Assembly (NCBI RefSeq): GCF_026676115.1
Contig: NZ_JAPONB010000009.1
Span: 1-64,000, forward strand
DNA: 64,000 bases
Direction of reading: 5' to 3'
DNA from: Salinimicrobium sp. TH3
GTDB lineage: Bacteria; Bacteroidota; Bacteroidia; Flavobacteriales; Flavobacteriaceae
Part shown: positions 1-8,267 of the stretch, in pieces
How positions within the stretch are numbered: the stretch's first letter is position 1
How the letters are laid out: each line of letters opens with the position of its first letter
Position numbers and translations under genes: made by a program
Notes under the pieces: generated by a model
Databases searched by the model: none
The model's input: the letters and a program-made list of their open reading frames with translations, nothing else
What the model was told of the DNA's origin: nothing

Positions 1-3
1 TTT

Positions 4-40
4 AAACCCTTCATCATGTATTTGATGAAGGGTTTTTTTA
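4..40 (+). terminator. Rho-independent terminator at left edge
   Basis: A 13-bp perfect stem (positions 4-16 with 23-35) closes a 6-nt loop and is followed by a T-run. It most likely ends a plus-strand gene lying outside the window to the left. Confidence 0.75.
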
Positions 41-50
41 TGCCCTAAAA

Positions 51-181
51 CCACCCCGGCCTGCGGCCACCCCTCCTTAAAAAGGAGGGGAACACTACAA
101 AAGTGCAATCTGGAAACCGATCTCAGCTCCCCTCCCTTTCAGGGAGGGGAAGTCCGGCAATTGGCGGACGGGGAGGGTCTT
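51..181. repeat. GC-rich intergenic repeat, copy 1
   Basis: This 131-bp unit is repeated nearly identically at 229-361. It contains a hairpin at 70-90 (CCCTCC/GGAGGG arms), a second at 129-149 (CCCCTCCCT/AGGGAGGGG) and a third, imperfect one around 153-168 (TCCGGC/GGCGGA). The base composition is far more GC-rich than the surrounding genes. No coding sequence is supported here. It looks like a dispersed palindromic intergenic element; its function is unknown. Confidence 0.8.
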
Positions 182-228
182 ACTTCCCCAGAGATTATAA
201 CTAACCAAGAACTATTAGATTCCATGCA

Positions 229-361
229 CCACCCCGGCCTGCGGCCACCCCTCCTCAGAGAGGAGGGGAACACTACAAAAGTCCAATCTGGAAACGAATG
301 TCAGCTCCCCTCCCTTCCAGGGAGGGGAAGTCCGGCATTTGGCCGGACGGGGAGGGTCTTT
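229..361. repeat. GC-rich intergenic repeat, copy 2
   Basis: Second copy of the unit at 51-181, in direct orientation, separated by a 47-bp AT-rich spacer. Differences fall mostly in hairpin loops or are compensated: the third hairpin is a perfect GTCCGGC/GCCGGAC stem here (330-336 with 342-348), whereas copy 1 is imperfect. Pairing is therefore kept or restored between copies, which suggests that structure matters. With copy 1 it fills the gene-free stretch 41-434; nothing else was seen there. Confidence 0.8.
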
Positions 362-434
362 TTTCCTCCAATTTGAATTCAGGAAACGGACGGATAGGAC
401 TTTACTTTTTAAAAGTGTCTAAACATGGGAAGAA

Positions 435-1232
435 TTACTCCACCTCATAAGTTAAAACATCAACTTCCGAAAGCCTGAAATAACCAAATGGAAAATTGTC
501 AGGATTCGTCTGGTTCACGATGTTTCCCCGTACTATACTTGGCTGTGTTTGGAAAGGTCCTCCATTATTGTTCCCGGCCTGCGATCGCAGGATGAACATG
601 TATTCATAAAAACCTTCAGAAATCCCCTGGATTTCAAATAAAACCAAATCACCGGGCGCTGCATCTTCATCATTGAAAAATGCAAAGGTTCGGTTCCCGT
701 TAGTGAATTCGTCATTATAGATCTGAATATTGAAACGTTCATTAAGATATCGAAAAAGGTAAAAGTTCTCCCTGTCTGCAGGATCCTCATAGTACACTTT
801 AAATTCATATTCGTCACCAGAAAAGCCTCCCAATTCCTGTTCTACAAACTGTAGATCGGGGGTAGGGATATACTGTTCTGTTGCTGTGTAGACCTCCTCT
901 TCATAAATCACCTCTAGTTGGTAATCTATGTTTTCTACGGGCACCATGCGGTCATTTTGATAAATTCCTTCTTTTACCTCCTCAAAAAGGTATTCCTCTC
1001 CTGTATTTGTTGTCACTTTCACCAAAGCCCCGGTAGCCGGAGGTACGTCCTCGTCAAAGTAAGGAGCTGTGAAAGAGAGTTTGATGATTTGAAAATTGGA
1101 TTCATTTTCTTCATTCCACACCAATGATGCCTCTATCACTAATCTTGGATCAGATTCTTCAAGGTCAATATCTACTACCTCTTCACAGGAAGTTAATCCA
1201 AGGAGCAGAATTATAAATAAGATCTTTTTCAT
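435..1232 (-). CDS. DUF4249 family outer-membrane lipoprotein
   Basis: A 265-residue protein with a lipoprotein signal: a short hydrophobic stretch ends in a lipobox with Cys16 (LTSC), followed by acidic residues. The mature part is beta-rich and acidic and matches the Bacteroidota DUF4249 family as I know it. Such proteins are usually encoded directly after a CarboxypepD-type TonB receptor and are thought to act as its surface partner, much as SusD does for SusC, but their ligands are unknown. Here it follows the receptor gene with a 3-nt gap, so the two are co-transcribed. The substrate cannot be deduced. Confidence 0.85.
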   Translation of the reverse strand: MKKILFIILLLGLTSCEEVVDIDLEESDPRLVIEASLVWNEENESNFQIIKLSFTAPYFDEDVPPATGALVKVTTNTGEEYLFEEVKEGIYQNDRMVPVENIDYQLEVIYEEEVYTATEQYIPTPDLQFVEQELGGFSGDEYEFKVYYEDPADRENFYLFRYLNERFNIQIYNDEFTNGNRTFAFFNDEDAAPGDLVLFEIQGISEGFYEYMFILRSQAGNNNGGPFQTQPSIVRGNIVNQTNPDNFPFGYFRLSEVDVLTYEVE

Positions 1233-1235
1233 TTT

Positions 1236-3599
1236 TCAAAACTTAAAATTGTAAGTTACAGAAGGTACGATCCCAAACAGGGAAAGCCGTACAGCCTCGT
1301 TACGTAATGTATCATCGTTTTCTCTAAAACTTATAGAGACTGCATTTTTTCGGGCGTAAACATTATAGAGCCCGAAATTCCAGGAGGAACTGTAACTCCT
1401 TGAAGATTTTCTTTTAGGAGTGTAAGTAGCCGAAAGATCCAGCCTGTGATAATCTGGTAGCCTACTGCTATTACGCGGAGCATAAACCGGAATAGCCATG
1501 TTTTCAAATCTGTATTGACCTGTTGGATAAGTTGTGGGTAAGCCGGTCTGGTAAATAAAGTTGGCATTCAGATCCCATTTCCGACTAAGTTCGTAAGAAG
1601 CGGTTAATGAAAGATCATGAGTTTTATCGTAGGCAGTTGCGTACCATCGGGAATTGTTGATTCCGGGTTCTGTCGCAGTCCTTCCGGGAGTACGTTGTTC
1701 AGATTTTGAAAGTGTGTAGGCAAACCAGCCGGTAAATCTTCCCTTATTTTTTTTCAGCAATAATTCTGCGCCATAAGCACGGGCTTCTCCCGGCAGGATG
1801 ACCTGTTCAATTGCATCATTGGCAATGAGATTAGCACCGTCAATATAATCAATGCGATTTCTAAGGCTTTTATAGTACGCCTCAATTTCAAGGGAATATT
1901 CTTCATTCTCAAAATTCCTGTAGTAACCTGCTGCTACCTGGTCCAGAGACTGGGGCTCAATATACCTGCCGCTTGGCGTCCAAACATCAAGCGGTGTGGG
2001 AGAGCTGGTATTTGTGATAAGGTGCAGGTACTGGGTCATGCGGTTGTAGCTAAACTTAATGCTTTGATCTTCGTTAAAAGTGTAGGCCAGGGCAAGACGA
2101 GGCTCAAAGTTCCCGAAGGACCGCTCCACCTTACTTTTGTCGAGTTGCCTGATATCTACGGGTTCTGCTTTTTCATAAATCCCAAATCTATCGTTATAAA
2201 TTACAGGTTCTCCCTGGTACAGGTTTAATTCTTCCTGTCCCATTCTTAAAAAATTACTGTACCTAATCCCATATTCTGCTGAAAGTTTTTGGGAGATCGT
2301 ATGCTCCAGAGACAAATACAAAGCCGATTCCAAAGCGTATTTTTTAATGAGTTCCCTGGGAATGATACCTGAAGAAGAGGAGCTGGGTTCAATTTCCCCC
2401 GGATTAAATTCATGCCAGGTGGTATGGAAACCGTAATCAAGATTCAGGTTCTTGTTGAGATAGTGGTCAAGGTCGTATTTGAAATTTAAATTCTTGATCC
2501 CGCTGTTCCAGTTAAATCCAACGAAATCAAGGGTAAGGCCATAATAATAGTCACTGTAGATGAGAGAAAGATTGCTGAAAACATTATCCCTTAGAACATG
2601 GTTCCATCGTAGATTAAAAACTGAATTCCCATAGATATTATTAAAGCTTTCGCTTATGTTAAAGACATCTCTTCCGAAGTAACCAGAGAATAATATGGTA
2701 TTTTCCGGATCCAGTCTAAAGGTCAATTTAGTATTAAGATCGTAGAAGTAGGCCGAATTGTCGTTGTCTGTTAATTTCAGAAATAAATGTGCATACGAAC
2801 TGCGGCCTCCTATTAAATAAGAACTTTTCTCCTTTACTATTGGTCCCTGGGCTAAAAGTCGGCTGGAGATAAGGCCTATTCCGCCGTTGGCTTCAAAATG
2901 GCGGCTGTTTCCATCCTTTTGATAAATATCCAGTACAGAAGATACCCTTCCGCCGTAGTTGGCAGGAATACCTCCCTTATAAAGCTTCAGGTTCTTAATC
3001 GCATCGGGATTAAAGACCGAGAATAACCCAAAGAGATGACTGGCATTATAGATGGTCGCTTCATCAAGAAGGATAAGATTTTGATCGGCAGCACCACCAC
3101 GAACGTTGAATCCCGAAGATCCTTCCCCGGCATTAGACACTCCTGGGAGCAGGAGCAGAGATTTTACAATGTCCACCTCTCCAAATACCACCGGCAGCTT
3201 TTGAATGGTGGAAATTTCAAGTTTATTGACACTCATTTCCGGTTTGCTAATATTTAGTCGTTCGCTGTCATCTACGATAACAACTTCTGCCAGGTCCTGT
3301 GCTGCAGTGTTCAGCTCGAAGTTCAGGTTCAGGTTTTCCTGGATGTCTACTTTTTCAGAAATGGATTGATATCCAAGATAAGAGATTTCCATCCTGTGGT
3401 TTCCCGCCGGAACTTTTAAGGAGTAAAAACCATATTCATTGGTTACTGTTCCGGTTTGAAGCTCGGGGAAAAGAATATTGACTCCAGAAAGCGTCTCATT
3501 ATTTTCGGCATCTTTTATAATACCATTAATAACGAAGCTTTCCTGTGCCCAGGCTGAAACAGAGGACAGAAGTAAACAAAGGAGAATTAAGTTTTTCAA
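1236..3599 (-). CDS. TonB-dependent receptor with CarboxypepD-like N-domain
   Basis: A 787-residue outer-membrane transporter. A signal peptide covers residues 1-18 (cleavage after AWA). A CarboxypepD regulatory-like beta-sandwich spans about 22-105, a plug domain about 120-225 (NVRGG, DEATIYN and YGGRVSS motifs), and a beta barrel runs to the C-terminus, which ends in Phe as expected for barrel insertion. It imports a ligand across the outer membrane using TonB/ExbBD energy. The downstream DUF4249 lipoprotein gene is 3 nt away and is its likely partner. It lacks the typical SusC signature and has no SusD neighbour, so a polysaccharide locus is not supported. Confidence 0.93.
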   Translation of the reverse strand: MKNLILLCLLLSSVSAWAQESFVINGIIKDAENNETLSGVNILFPELQTGTVTNEYGFYSLKVPAGNHRMEISYLGYQSISEKVDIQENLNLNFELNTAAQDLAEVVIVDDSERLNISKPEMSVNKLEISTIQKLPVVFGEVDIVKSLLLLPGVSNAGEGSSGFNVRGGAADQNLILLDEATIYNASHLFGLFSVFNPDAIKNLKLYKGGIPANYGGRVSSVLDIYQKDGNSRHFEANGGIGLISSRLLAQGPIVKEKSSYLIGGRSSYAHLFLKLTDNDNSAYFYDLNTKLTFRLDPENTILFSGYFGRDVFNISESFNNIYGNSVFNLRWNHVLRDNVFSNLSLIYSDYYYGLTLDFVGFNWNSGIKNLNFKYDLDHYLNKNLNLDYGFHTTWHEFNPGEIEPSSSSSGIIPRELIKKYALESALYLSLEHTISQKLSAEYGIRYSNFLRMGQEELNLYQGEPVIYNDRFGIYEKAEPVDIRQLDKSKVERSFGNFEPRLALAYTFNEDQSIKFSYNRMTQYLHLITNTSSPTPLDVWTPSGRYIEPQSLDQVAAGYYRNFENEEYSLEIEAYYKSLRNRIDYIDGANLIANDAIEQVILPGEARAYGAELLLKKNKGRFTGWFAYTLSKSEQRTPGRTATEPGINNSRWYATAYDKTHDLSLTASYELSRKWDLNANFIYQTGLPTTYPTGQYRFENMAIPVYAPRNSSRLPDYHRLDLSATYTPKRKSSRSYSSSWNFGLYNVYARKNAVSISFRENDDTLRNEAVRLSLFGIVPSVTYNFKF

Positions 3600-3612
3600 A
3601 AATAAAAAGGTT

Positions 3613-3631
3613 TTAAAAATGCCATTTTTGG
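3613..3631. repeat. 19-bp palindrome, AAAAATGnCATTTTT family
   Basis: Imperfect 9+1+9 palindrome between the small membrane protein gene and the TonB receptor gene. The same core recurs at 20487, 31598, 45917 and 60137. Here it may act as a terminator or attenuator within a 35-bp gap. Confidence 0.5.
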
Positions 3632-3634
3632 CAC

Positions 3635-3856
3635 CTAATCAAATAGCGCTTTCATTACTGTCTGTATTCCTTTGAACATAAGAAAGATCGCTGCAGCCAT
3701 GGCTGCTAAAGCAAAAACCAGGACCGGAAGGAACCCCGGACTTTCCTGGTTCTTAAAGGAACTAAAAAGTACCACAGGTCCAATGAATGAAAGAGGTAGA
3801 GCGCCGGCCAGGAATTTAAGTCCTTTTAGCAGGAGGTCCTTGTTGGTGTGTTTCAT
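3635..3856 (-). CDS. Small two-helix membrane protein, DUF6095-like
   Basis: A 73-residue protein with two hydrophobic helices, about 12-30 and 42-62, separated by a short polar loop (SSFKNQESPG). Length and pattern fit the DUF6095 family of small Flavobacteriia membrane proteins; function is unknown. It lies 35 bp upstream of the TonB receptor gene on the same strand, with an imperfect palindrome between them, so shared transcription is possible but uncertain. A TATCTTTG promoter element lies just upstream of the start codon. Confidence 0.75.
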   Translation of the reverse strand: MKHTNKDLLLKGLKFLAGALPLSFIGPVVLFSSFKNQESPGFLPVLVFALAAMAAAIFLMFKGIQTVMKALFD

Positions 3857-3862
3857 AAAATC

Positions 3863-3870
3863 AAAGATAA
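3863..3870 (-). promoter_or_regulatory. -7 promoter element for DUF6095-like gene
   Basis: TATCTTTG on the minus strand matches the Bacteroidota -7 consensus TAnnTTTG and lies 6 bp before the start codon, implying a very short leader. No good -33 TTTG was seen. Confidence 0.5.
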
Positions 3871-3937
3871 ATATTACTTTTTAAAATTTGTCTTTGTCCA
3901 CCGCCTCATTCAAAGTCCTTATTTTCATATATTTAAA

Positions 3938-3993
3938 GGATTAATATTTTATCGGGAAACATGTGCTAAATTAATTTCCGGTAATATTAATCC
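3938..3993. promoter_or_regulatory. Long inverted repeat upstream of carH
   Basis: A perfect 11-bp inverted repeat, GGATTAATATT at 3938-3948 and AATATTAATCC at 3983-3993. Pairing continues inward through partly complementary CGGGAAA and TTTCCGG blocks around an AT-rich loop. It sits 57 bp before the carH start codon and just upstream of the promoter. I infer a regulator-binding site, most plausibly for CarH itself; a terminator is less likely because no gene points into it closely and no T-run follows. Confidence 0.5.
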
Positions 3994-4024
3994 AGAATTA
4001 ACATATATCAAAGCTTTTTATGTT

Positions 4025-4049
4025 TAATTTTGGTGTAAATTATTTAAAC
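4025..4049 (+). promoter_or_regulatory. carH/crt operon promoter and operator-like repeat
   Basis: TAATTTTG at 4025-4032 matches the Bacteroidota -7 element exactly. It is followed at once by an imperfect inverted repeat (GTGTAAAT at 4033-4040, ATTTAAAC at 4042-4049) that ends one base before the ATG. The repeat would overlap the transcription start, a fitting place for a repressor. No consensus -33 TTTG is seen at the normal spacing. Confidence 0.5.
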
Positions 4050-4050
4050 A

Positions 4051-4947
4051 ATGGACCAATTTTCCATCAGTCAGCTTTCCCAATTTTCGGGAATTAAACC
4101 GCACACCATTCGCATTTGGGAAAAGCGGTACAACGCTCTCAGGCCCCACCGGTCTGAAGGGAATACCCGGTATTATGACGGTGCCCAACTGCGACGCCTC
4201 CTCAATATCGTAGGATTGGCAGAGACAGGAGTAAAGATATCCAAGCTGTGCGCCATGAGTGATGAGGAGCTTTTCAAGATGAGAGCGGACTATGAGAGTG
4301 AGGCCGGTTTGAAAGAAGATTACCAGTATTTTATCAATCAGCTGGTCGCTGCGGGGATGGGATATGACGAAGCAAATTTTGAGAAAACCTTCTCTCATTG
4401 TTTATTGAAGTTTGGTCTGCAAAAAACCTATGTTGAAATTATACTTCCATTGTTAAATAGAATAGGTCTTATGTGGTCTGTAAACAACATACCTCCTTCA
4501 CAGGAACATTATATTTCCAATCTTTTGAAGCAGAAAATGTTTACAGCCATAGATTCTATGCCACCGGTCAAAAAAGCCGAAGAGAACTGGTTACTCTTTT
4601 TGCCCGAAGATGAATTCCATGAGTTGGGACTTTTATTCACCAATTATTTTTTACGAAGCAGGGGCAAAAATGTCATTTATTTAGGCGCTAATGTTCCATT
4701 GTCCTCTATTAAGCACACCCTAGAGGGACTTGAAATAGATAATCTAATGTTTTTCCTGGTGCATCATGACCTGCCCGAAAAGATAGACACTTACTTAAAG
4801 GAGCTTCGTGATCTGGCAGGACAACGTCAAATCTTTATTGCCGGGGGAGGTGTAGATCCCAAGATTTTAAAGGATAAAAAAAATATAATCCTACTTTCCA
4901 CTGTTGAAGACCTGGAGCGGGAGGTAAAAGAAATAAAATTAGCCTAA
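4051..4947 (+). CDS. carH: CarH-type B12-dependent photoreceptor, MerR-family repressor
   Basis: A 298-residue regulator with a MerR winged-helix domain at about 3-72, a helical bundle at about 90-165 and a Rossmann-type cobalamin-binding domain to the end. Residues that mark adenosylcobalamin light sensors are present: W142 and E152-H153 form the W-x9-EH motif of the helical cap, and H190 lies in ExHxxG, the lower cobalt ligand. In known CarH proteins a dark tetramer represses carotenoid genes, and light breaks the Co-C bond and releases DNA. It is the first gene of the crt operon and its stop codon overlaps the crtI start (TAATG). Autorepression is inferred. Confidence 0.9.
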   Translation: MDQFSISQLSQFSGIKPHTIRIWEKRYNALRPHRSEGNTRYYDGAQLRRLLNIVGLAETGVKISKLCAMSDEELFKMRADYESEAGLKEDYQYFINQLVAAGMGYDEANFEKTFSHCLLKFGLQKTYVEIILPLLNRIGLMWSVNNIPPSQEHYISNLLKQKMFTAIDSMPPVKKAEENWLLFLPEDEFHELGLLFTNYFLRSRGKNVIYLGANVPLSSIKHTLEGLEIDNLMFFLVHHDLPEKIDTYLKELRDLAGQRQIFIAGGGVDPKILKDKKNIILLSTVEDLEREVKEIKLA

Positions 4948-6443
4948 TGTCAAAAATTGCAGTAATAGGAGCAGGTTTTTCGGGTTTAAGTGCGGCAGCA
5001 TACATGGGAGCTGCAGGCCACGAGGTGCATATCTTTGAGAAGAACAGCAGTGCCGGTGGCCGGGCCAGGCAATTCAAAACTTCCAGCGGTTATACTTATG
5101 ACATGGGACCAAGTTGGTACTGGATGCCAGGGGTTTTTGAAAAGTTTTTCGGCGATTTTGGACACAAGGTAGAAGATCTTTATCAACTTGACCTGTTGGA
5201 TCCGTCTTTTGAGGTGGTCTTTCCTCAGAATGAAAAATTAAGTATTCCCGATAATTATACTAAGCTTCGGGAACTGTTTGAAGAAATTGAAACCGGGAGT
5301 GCCGACAAACTCGATAAATTTATGGAGGAGGCACAATATAAATATGAGCAGGGAATGGAAAGACTGGTTTATATGCCGGGCATTTCCCTTACCGAATTTG
5401 TAGACCTGGATCTCATTAAAGGTACCATGCGCCTGCAGGTGTTCTCTTCTTTCAGCAAACATGTGCGAAAATATTTCAAAGATCCAAAGTTGATCTCCCT
5501 TATGGAATTTCCCGTTCTGTTTTTGGGAGCTATGCCGCAGGATACCCCGGCGCTTTACAGTCTCATGAATTACGCAGGACTTAAGCTTGGAACATGGTAT
5601 CCACAGGGGGGCTTCGGAAGTGTGATAGATGCAATGGTGAAAGTAGCCAGGGAACAGGGTGTTGAGATCCATTTTGATGCTCCTGTGGAGCAGATCATTT
5701 CAGCTGAAAGTAGCGTAAAAGGCCTTAGAGTTCATGGGGAAGAAATGAAATTTGATGCAGTCGTAGCAGCGGCCGATTATCAACATGTGGAAGAAAAACT
5801 GCTTCCCAGGGAACTTCAAAACTACAGTGAGAAGTATTGGGAGAATAAGACCTTTGCTCCATCCTGCCTCATCTATTATCTGGGAATTTCAGAAAGAATT
5901 CCGGAGCTGGAACACCATACTTTATTCTTTGATGAAGATCTTTACGATCATTCCGTAGAAATCTATAAAGATCCAAAATGGCCTGCTAAGCCTTTATTTT
6001 ATGTGTGTTGTCCTTCAAGAACCGATGATTCAGTAGCGCCGGAAGGTCATGAAAACCTGTTTATGCTTATGCCACTGGCACCTGGATTAAAAGATGAAGA
6101 GGCGACACGGGAAAAATTCTTCCAGATTATGATAAAGAGGCTTGAGAAACAAATAGGCCGCAGCATTTGTGCTAAAATTGATTATAAGAAGAGCTACTGT
6201 GTTTCAGATTTTATTACAGATTACAACTCTTATAAAGGCAATGCTTACGGCCTTGCCAATACCCTGCAACAAACAGCCGTGCTAAAACCTAAAATCAAGA
6301 ACAAAAAGCTTGACAATCTCTTTTACGCGGGGCAGCTTACAGTGCCCGGCCCGGGAGTGCCGCCGTCGCTTATTTCGGGAAATATCGCGGCAGAACAAGT
6401 TATAAAAGAACTAAAAAAGAAGAAGTATGAAGTCACTGTTTGA
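4947..6443 (+). CDS. crtI: Phytoene desaturase
   Basis: A 498-residue FAD enzyme of the CrtI family. The N-terminal dinucleotide-binding motif GAGFSGLSAA (about residues 8-17) is followed by an FAD-contacting EKN..GGRA region; the C-terminus has the CrtI-type pattern FYAGQLTVPGPGVPPSL. It converts phytoene to lycopene by four desaturations at the cytoplasmic membrane. The start codon overlaps the carH stop by one base and the 3' end overlaps crtB by 17 bp, which indicates translational coupling in one operon. A desaturase for another carotenoid (CrtD-like) is less likely given the adjacent phytoene synthase. Confidence 0.93.
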   Translation: MSKIAVIGAGFSGLSAAAYMGAAGHEVHIFEKNSSAGGRARQFKTSSGYTYDMGPSWYWMPGVFEKFFGDFGHKVEDLYQLDLLDPSFEVVFPQNEKLSIPDNYTKLRELFEEIETGSADKLDKFMEEAQYKYEQGMERLVYMPGISLTEFVDLDLIKGTMRLQVFSSFSKHVRKYFKDPKLISLMEFPVLFLGAMPQDTPALYSLMNYAGLKLGTWYPQGGFGSVIDAMVKVAREQGVEIHFDAPVEQIISAESSVKGLRVHGEEMKFDAVVAAADYQHVEEKLLPRELQNYSEKYWENKTFAPSCLIYYLGISERIPELEHHTLFFDEDLYDHSVEIYKDPKWPAKPLFYVCCPSRTDDSVAPEGHENLFMLMPLAPGLKDEEATREKFFQIMIKRLEKQIGRSICAKIDYKKSYCVSDFITDYNSYKGNAYGLANTLQQTAVLKPKIKNKKLDNLFYAGQLTVPGPGVPPSLISGNIAAEQVIKELKKKKYEVTV

Positions 6444-7263
6444 TGATCTGTCGGTCCAGGTAAGCCGGCTCACTACACGCTCCTATAGTACAAGCTTTTC
6501 GCTAGGGATCTATTTCCTTCACGACCGGCTGCGCGATCCAATTTACTCAATCTATGGATTTGTAAGGGTTGCCGATGAGATCGTGGACAGTTTTGAAGGT
6601 TATGACCAGGAGTACCTGCTAAAGAAATTTAGGGAGGATACCTATGAGGCATTAGAACAGAAGATTTCTGCCAATCCTATACTAAATTCCTTCCAGGAGG
6701 TAGTACATGAGTTTGACATAGACAAAGAACTCATTGATACTTTTTTGAAGAGTATGGAAATGGATCTTCAAAAAGTGGATTATACAGATGAAAAATATCA
6801 ACAGTACATCCTGGGTTCTGCCGAGGTAGTTGGACTTATGTGCCTGCACGTCTTCACCGAAGGAGACAAAAAAATGTTTGCAGAGCTTAAGCCTTATGCG
6901 ATGAAACTGGGGGCAGCTTTTCAGAAAGTAAATTTCCTGAGGGATCTTAAGGATGATTATCATGTATTGGGAAGAACTTATTTCCCGGGAGTGGACATGG
7001 AAAATTTTTCGGCAGAGGCAAAACAACAAATTGAAGAAGAGATTGAAGAAGACTTCAGGATTGCGCTGCAGGGGATAAAGATGTTACCGGCTTCTTCCAA
7101 AGGAGGCGTCTATCTTGCCTATGTTTATTATCAATCTTTATTTAAAAAGATCAAGAGATTACCTGCAAAAAGAATACTTTCGGGCAGGATAAGGATCAAT
7201 AATGGCCGGAAAGTAGGCTTGATGATCAACAGTCTTGTAGAATGTAAAATGAGAATTATTTGA
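6427..7263 (+). CDS. crtB: Phytoene synthase
   Basis: A 278-residue squalene/phytoene synthase family enzyme that joins two geranylgeranyl diphosphates into phytoene. Both Asp-rich metal-binding motifs are present: D50-E-I-V-D54 and D173-L-K-D-D177. The length is normal for CrtB. It overlaps crtI by 17 bp and the next gene by 4 bp. No geranylgeranyl diphosphate synthase gene lies in the window, so its substrate must be made from elsewhere in the genome. Confidence 0.93.
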   Translation: MKSLFDDLSVQVSRLTTRSYSTSFSLGIYFLHDRLRDPIYSIYGFVRVADEIVDSFEGYDQEYLLKKFREDTYEALEQKISANPILNSFQEVVHEFDIDKELIDTFLKSMEMDLQKVDYTDEKYQQYILGSAEVVGLMCLHVFTEGDKKMFAELKPYAMKLGAAFQKVNFLRDLKDDYHVLGRTYFPGVDMENFSAEAKQQIEEEIEEDFRIALQGIKMLPASSKGGVYLAYVYYQSLFKKIKRLPAKRILSGRIRINNGRKVGLMINSLVECKMRII

Positions 7264-7754
7264 TGAAGTATATAATAGTTTTACTTTTTGTGATGACAGG
7301 GATGGTGGTGCAAAAATCTAATATTTCGGAAGCCCGCAAGCTTTATAGCAAGGCTGCCGAGAATGAGAAGGCAGCAAGAAGCCTTTTGGAACTTTCAGAA
7401 AATAAAGATATCAAGGATCCTGTGGTGCTGGGTTACAAAGGTGCGGGACATATGATGATGGCCAAGCACGTGGGAAATCCTTTTAAAAAATTGTCCCATT
7501 TCAATAAAGGCAAGGGTATTTTTAGCAGTGCGATAGCAGCCGATAAACAAAACCTGGAACTGCGGTTCCTTAGGTTTGCTGTCCAGGCCGAAGCTCCCGC
7601 TTTTCTTGGATACCGTGATAATCTTGAAGAGGATAAAGCTTTACTTATTGCAGGTGTAGACACTCTCCAGGATAAGGAACTTCAAAATATGATCCTTGAT
7701 TACCTAAAAACATCCAAAGGCCTTACTGCGGCCGAAAAAGAAAAATTAAAATAA
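7260..7754 (+). CDS. Exported protein of unknown function in the carotenoid operon
   Basis: A 164-residue protein that I cannot assign to a named family. It starts with a hydrophobic segment (about 3-17) that could be a signal peptide or anchor. The rest is helical and Lys/Ala/Leu-rich, with the look of a TPR-like or small helical-repeat fold; there is no obvious metal or nucleotide site. The ATGA overlap with crtB and the 45-bp gap to crtZ place it inside the crt operon. A cell-envelope role linked to pigment, for example carotenoid handling, is only an inference. Start at 7260 (MMKYI) or the next codon are equally possible. Confidence 0.8.
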   Translation: MMKYIIVLLFVMTGMVVQKSNISEARKLYSKAAENEKAARSLLELSENKDIKDPVVLGYKGAGHMMMAKHVGNPFKKLSHFNKGKGIFSSAIAADKQNLELRFLRFAVQAEAPAFLGYRDNLEEDKALLIAGVDTLQDKELQNMILDYLKTSKGLTAAEKEKLK

Positions 7755-7799
7755 AAAATTGAATTTTAGTATCTTAATACTTGAATAAAAAATAACAAA

Positions 7800-8267
7800 A
7801 TGGAGACGATAGCAATAAATTTTCTAATAGTTCTGGCATCTTTTCTTGCCATGGAAGGTGTTGCGTGGTTCACCCATAAATATATCATGCACGGGCTGTT
7901 GTGGACCTTACATAAAGACCACCACAAGAAGGAATCGAAAGGATTTTTTGAACATAATGATTTCTTCTTTCTCATTTTCGCCATTCCGGGGATCATCTCT
8001 CTTTATTTCGGAATGGAAGCAGGCTTCAATTTTCTGTTTTGGATAGGTCTGGGAATTACACTTTATGGAATGGCATATTTCTTTGTTCATGACATCTTTA
8101 TCCATCAACGATTTAAGGTGCTGCGCAAAGCAGATAATTCGTATTTCAAAGCAATACGTCGTGCTCACAAAATGCATCATAAACATATTGGTAAGGAAGA
8201 AGGAGAGTGCTTCGGAATGCTTTGGGTGCCAATGAAATATTTTAGGGAACAAAGAAAAACTGCCTAA
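7800..8267 (+). CDS. crtZ: Beta-carotene 3-hydroxylase
   Basis: A 155-residue membrane di-iron hydroxylase of the fatty acid hydroxylase/sterol desaturase superfamily. All four His clusters are intact: H26-x4-H31, H38-xx-H41-H42, H97-x4-H102 and H123-xx-H126-H127. Three to four membrane segments lie between them. It adds 3-OH groups to the beta rings of beta-carotene, giving cryptoxanthin and then zeaxanthin. A 45-bp gap precedes it, the only real gap in this operon, with an AGTAT/ATACT inverted repeat in it that might be an internal control site. Its stop overlaps the cyclase start (TAATG). Confidence 0.92.
   Translation: METIAINFLIVLASFLAMEGVAWFTHKYIMHGLLWTLHKDHHKKESKGFFEHNDFFFLIFAIPGIISLYFGMEAGFNFLFWIGLGITLYGMAYFFVHDIFIHQRFKVLRKADNSYFKAIRRAHKMHHKHIGKEEGECFGMLWVPMKYFREQRKTA

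Noticed and set aside
161-376. 71-codon plus-strand reading frame in the left repeat region
   Set aside because: It runs through the second copy of a palindromic repeat, and its composition is that of the repeat. No family likeness or promoter.
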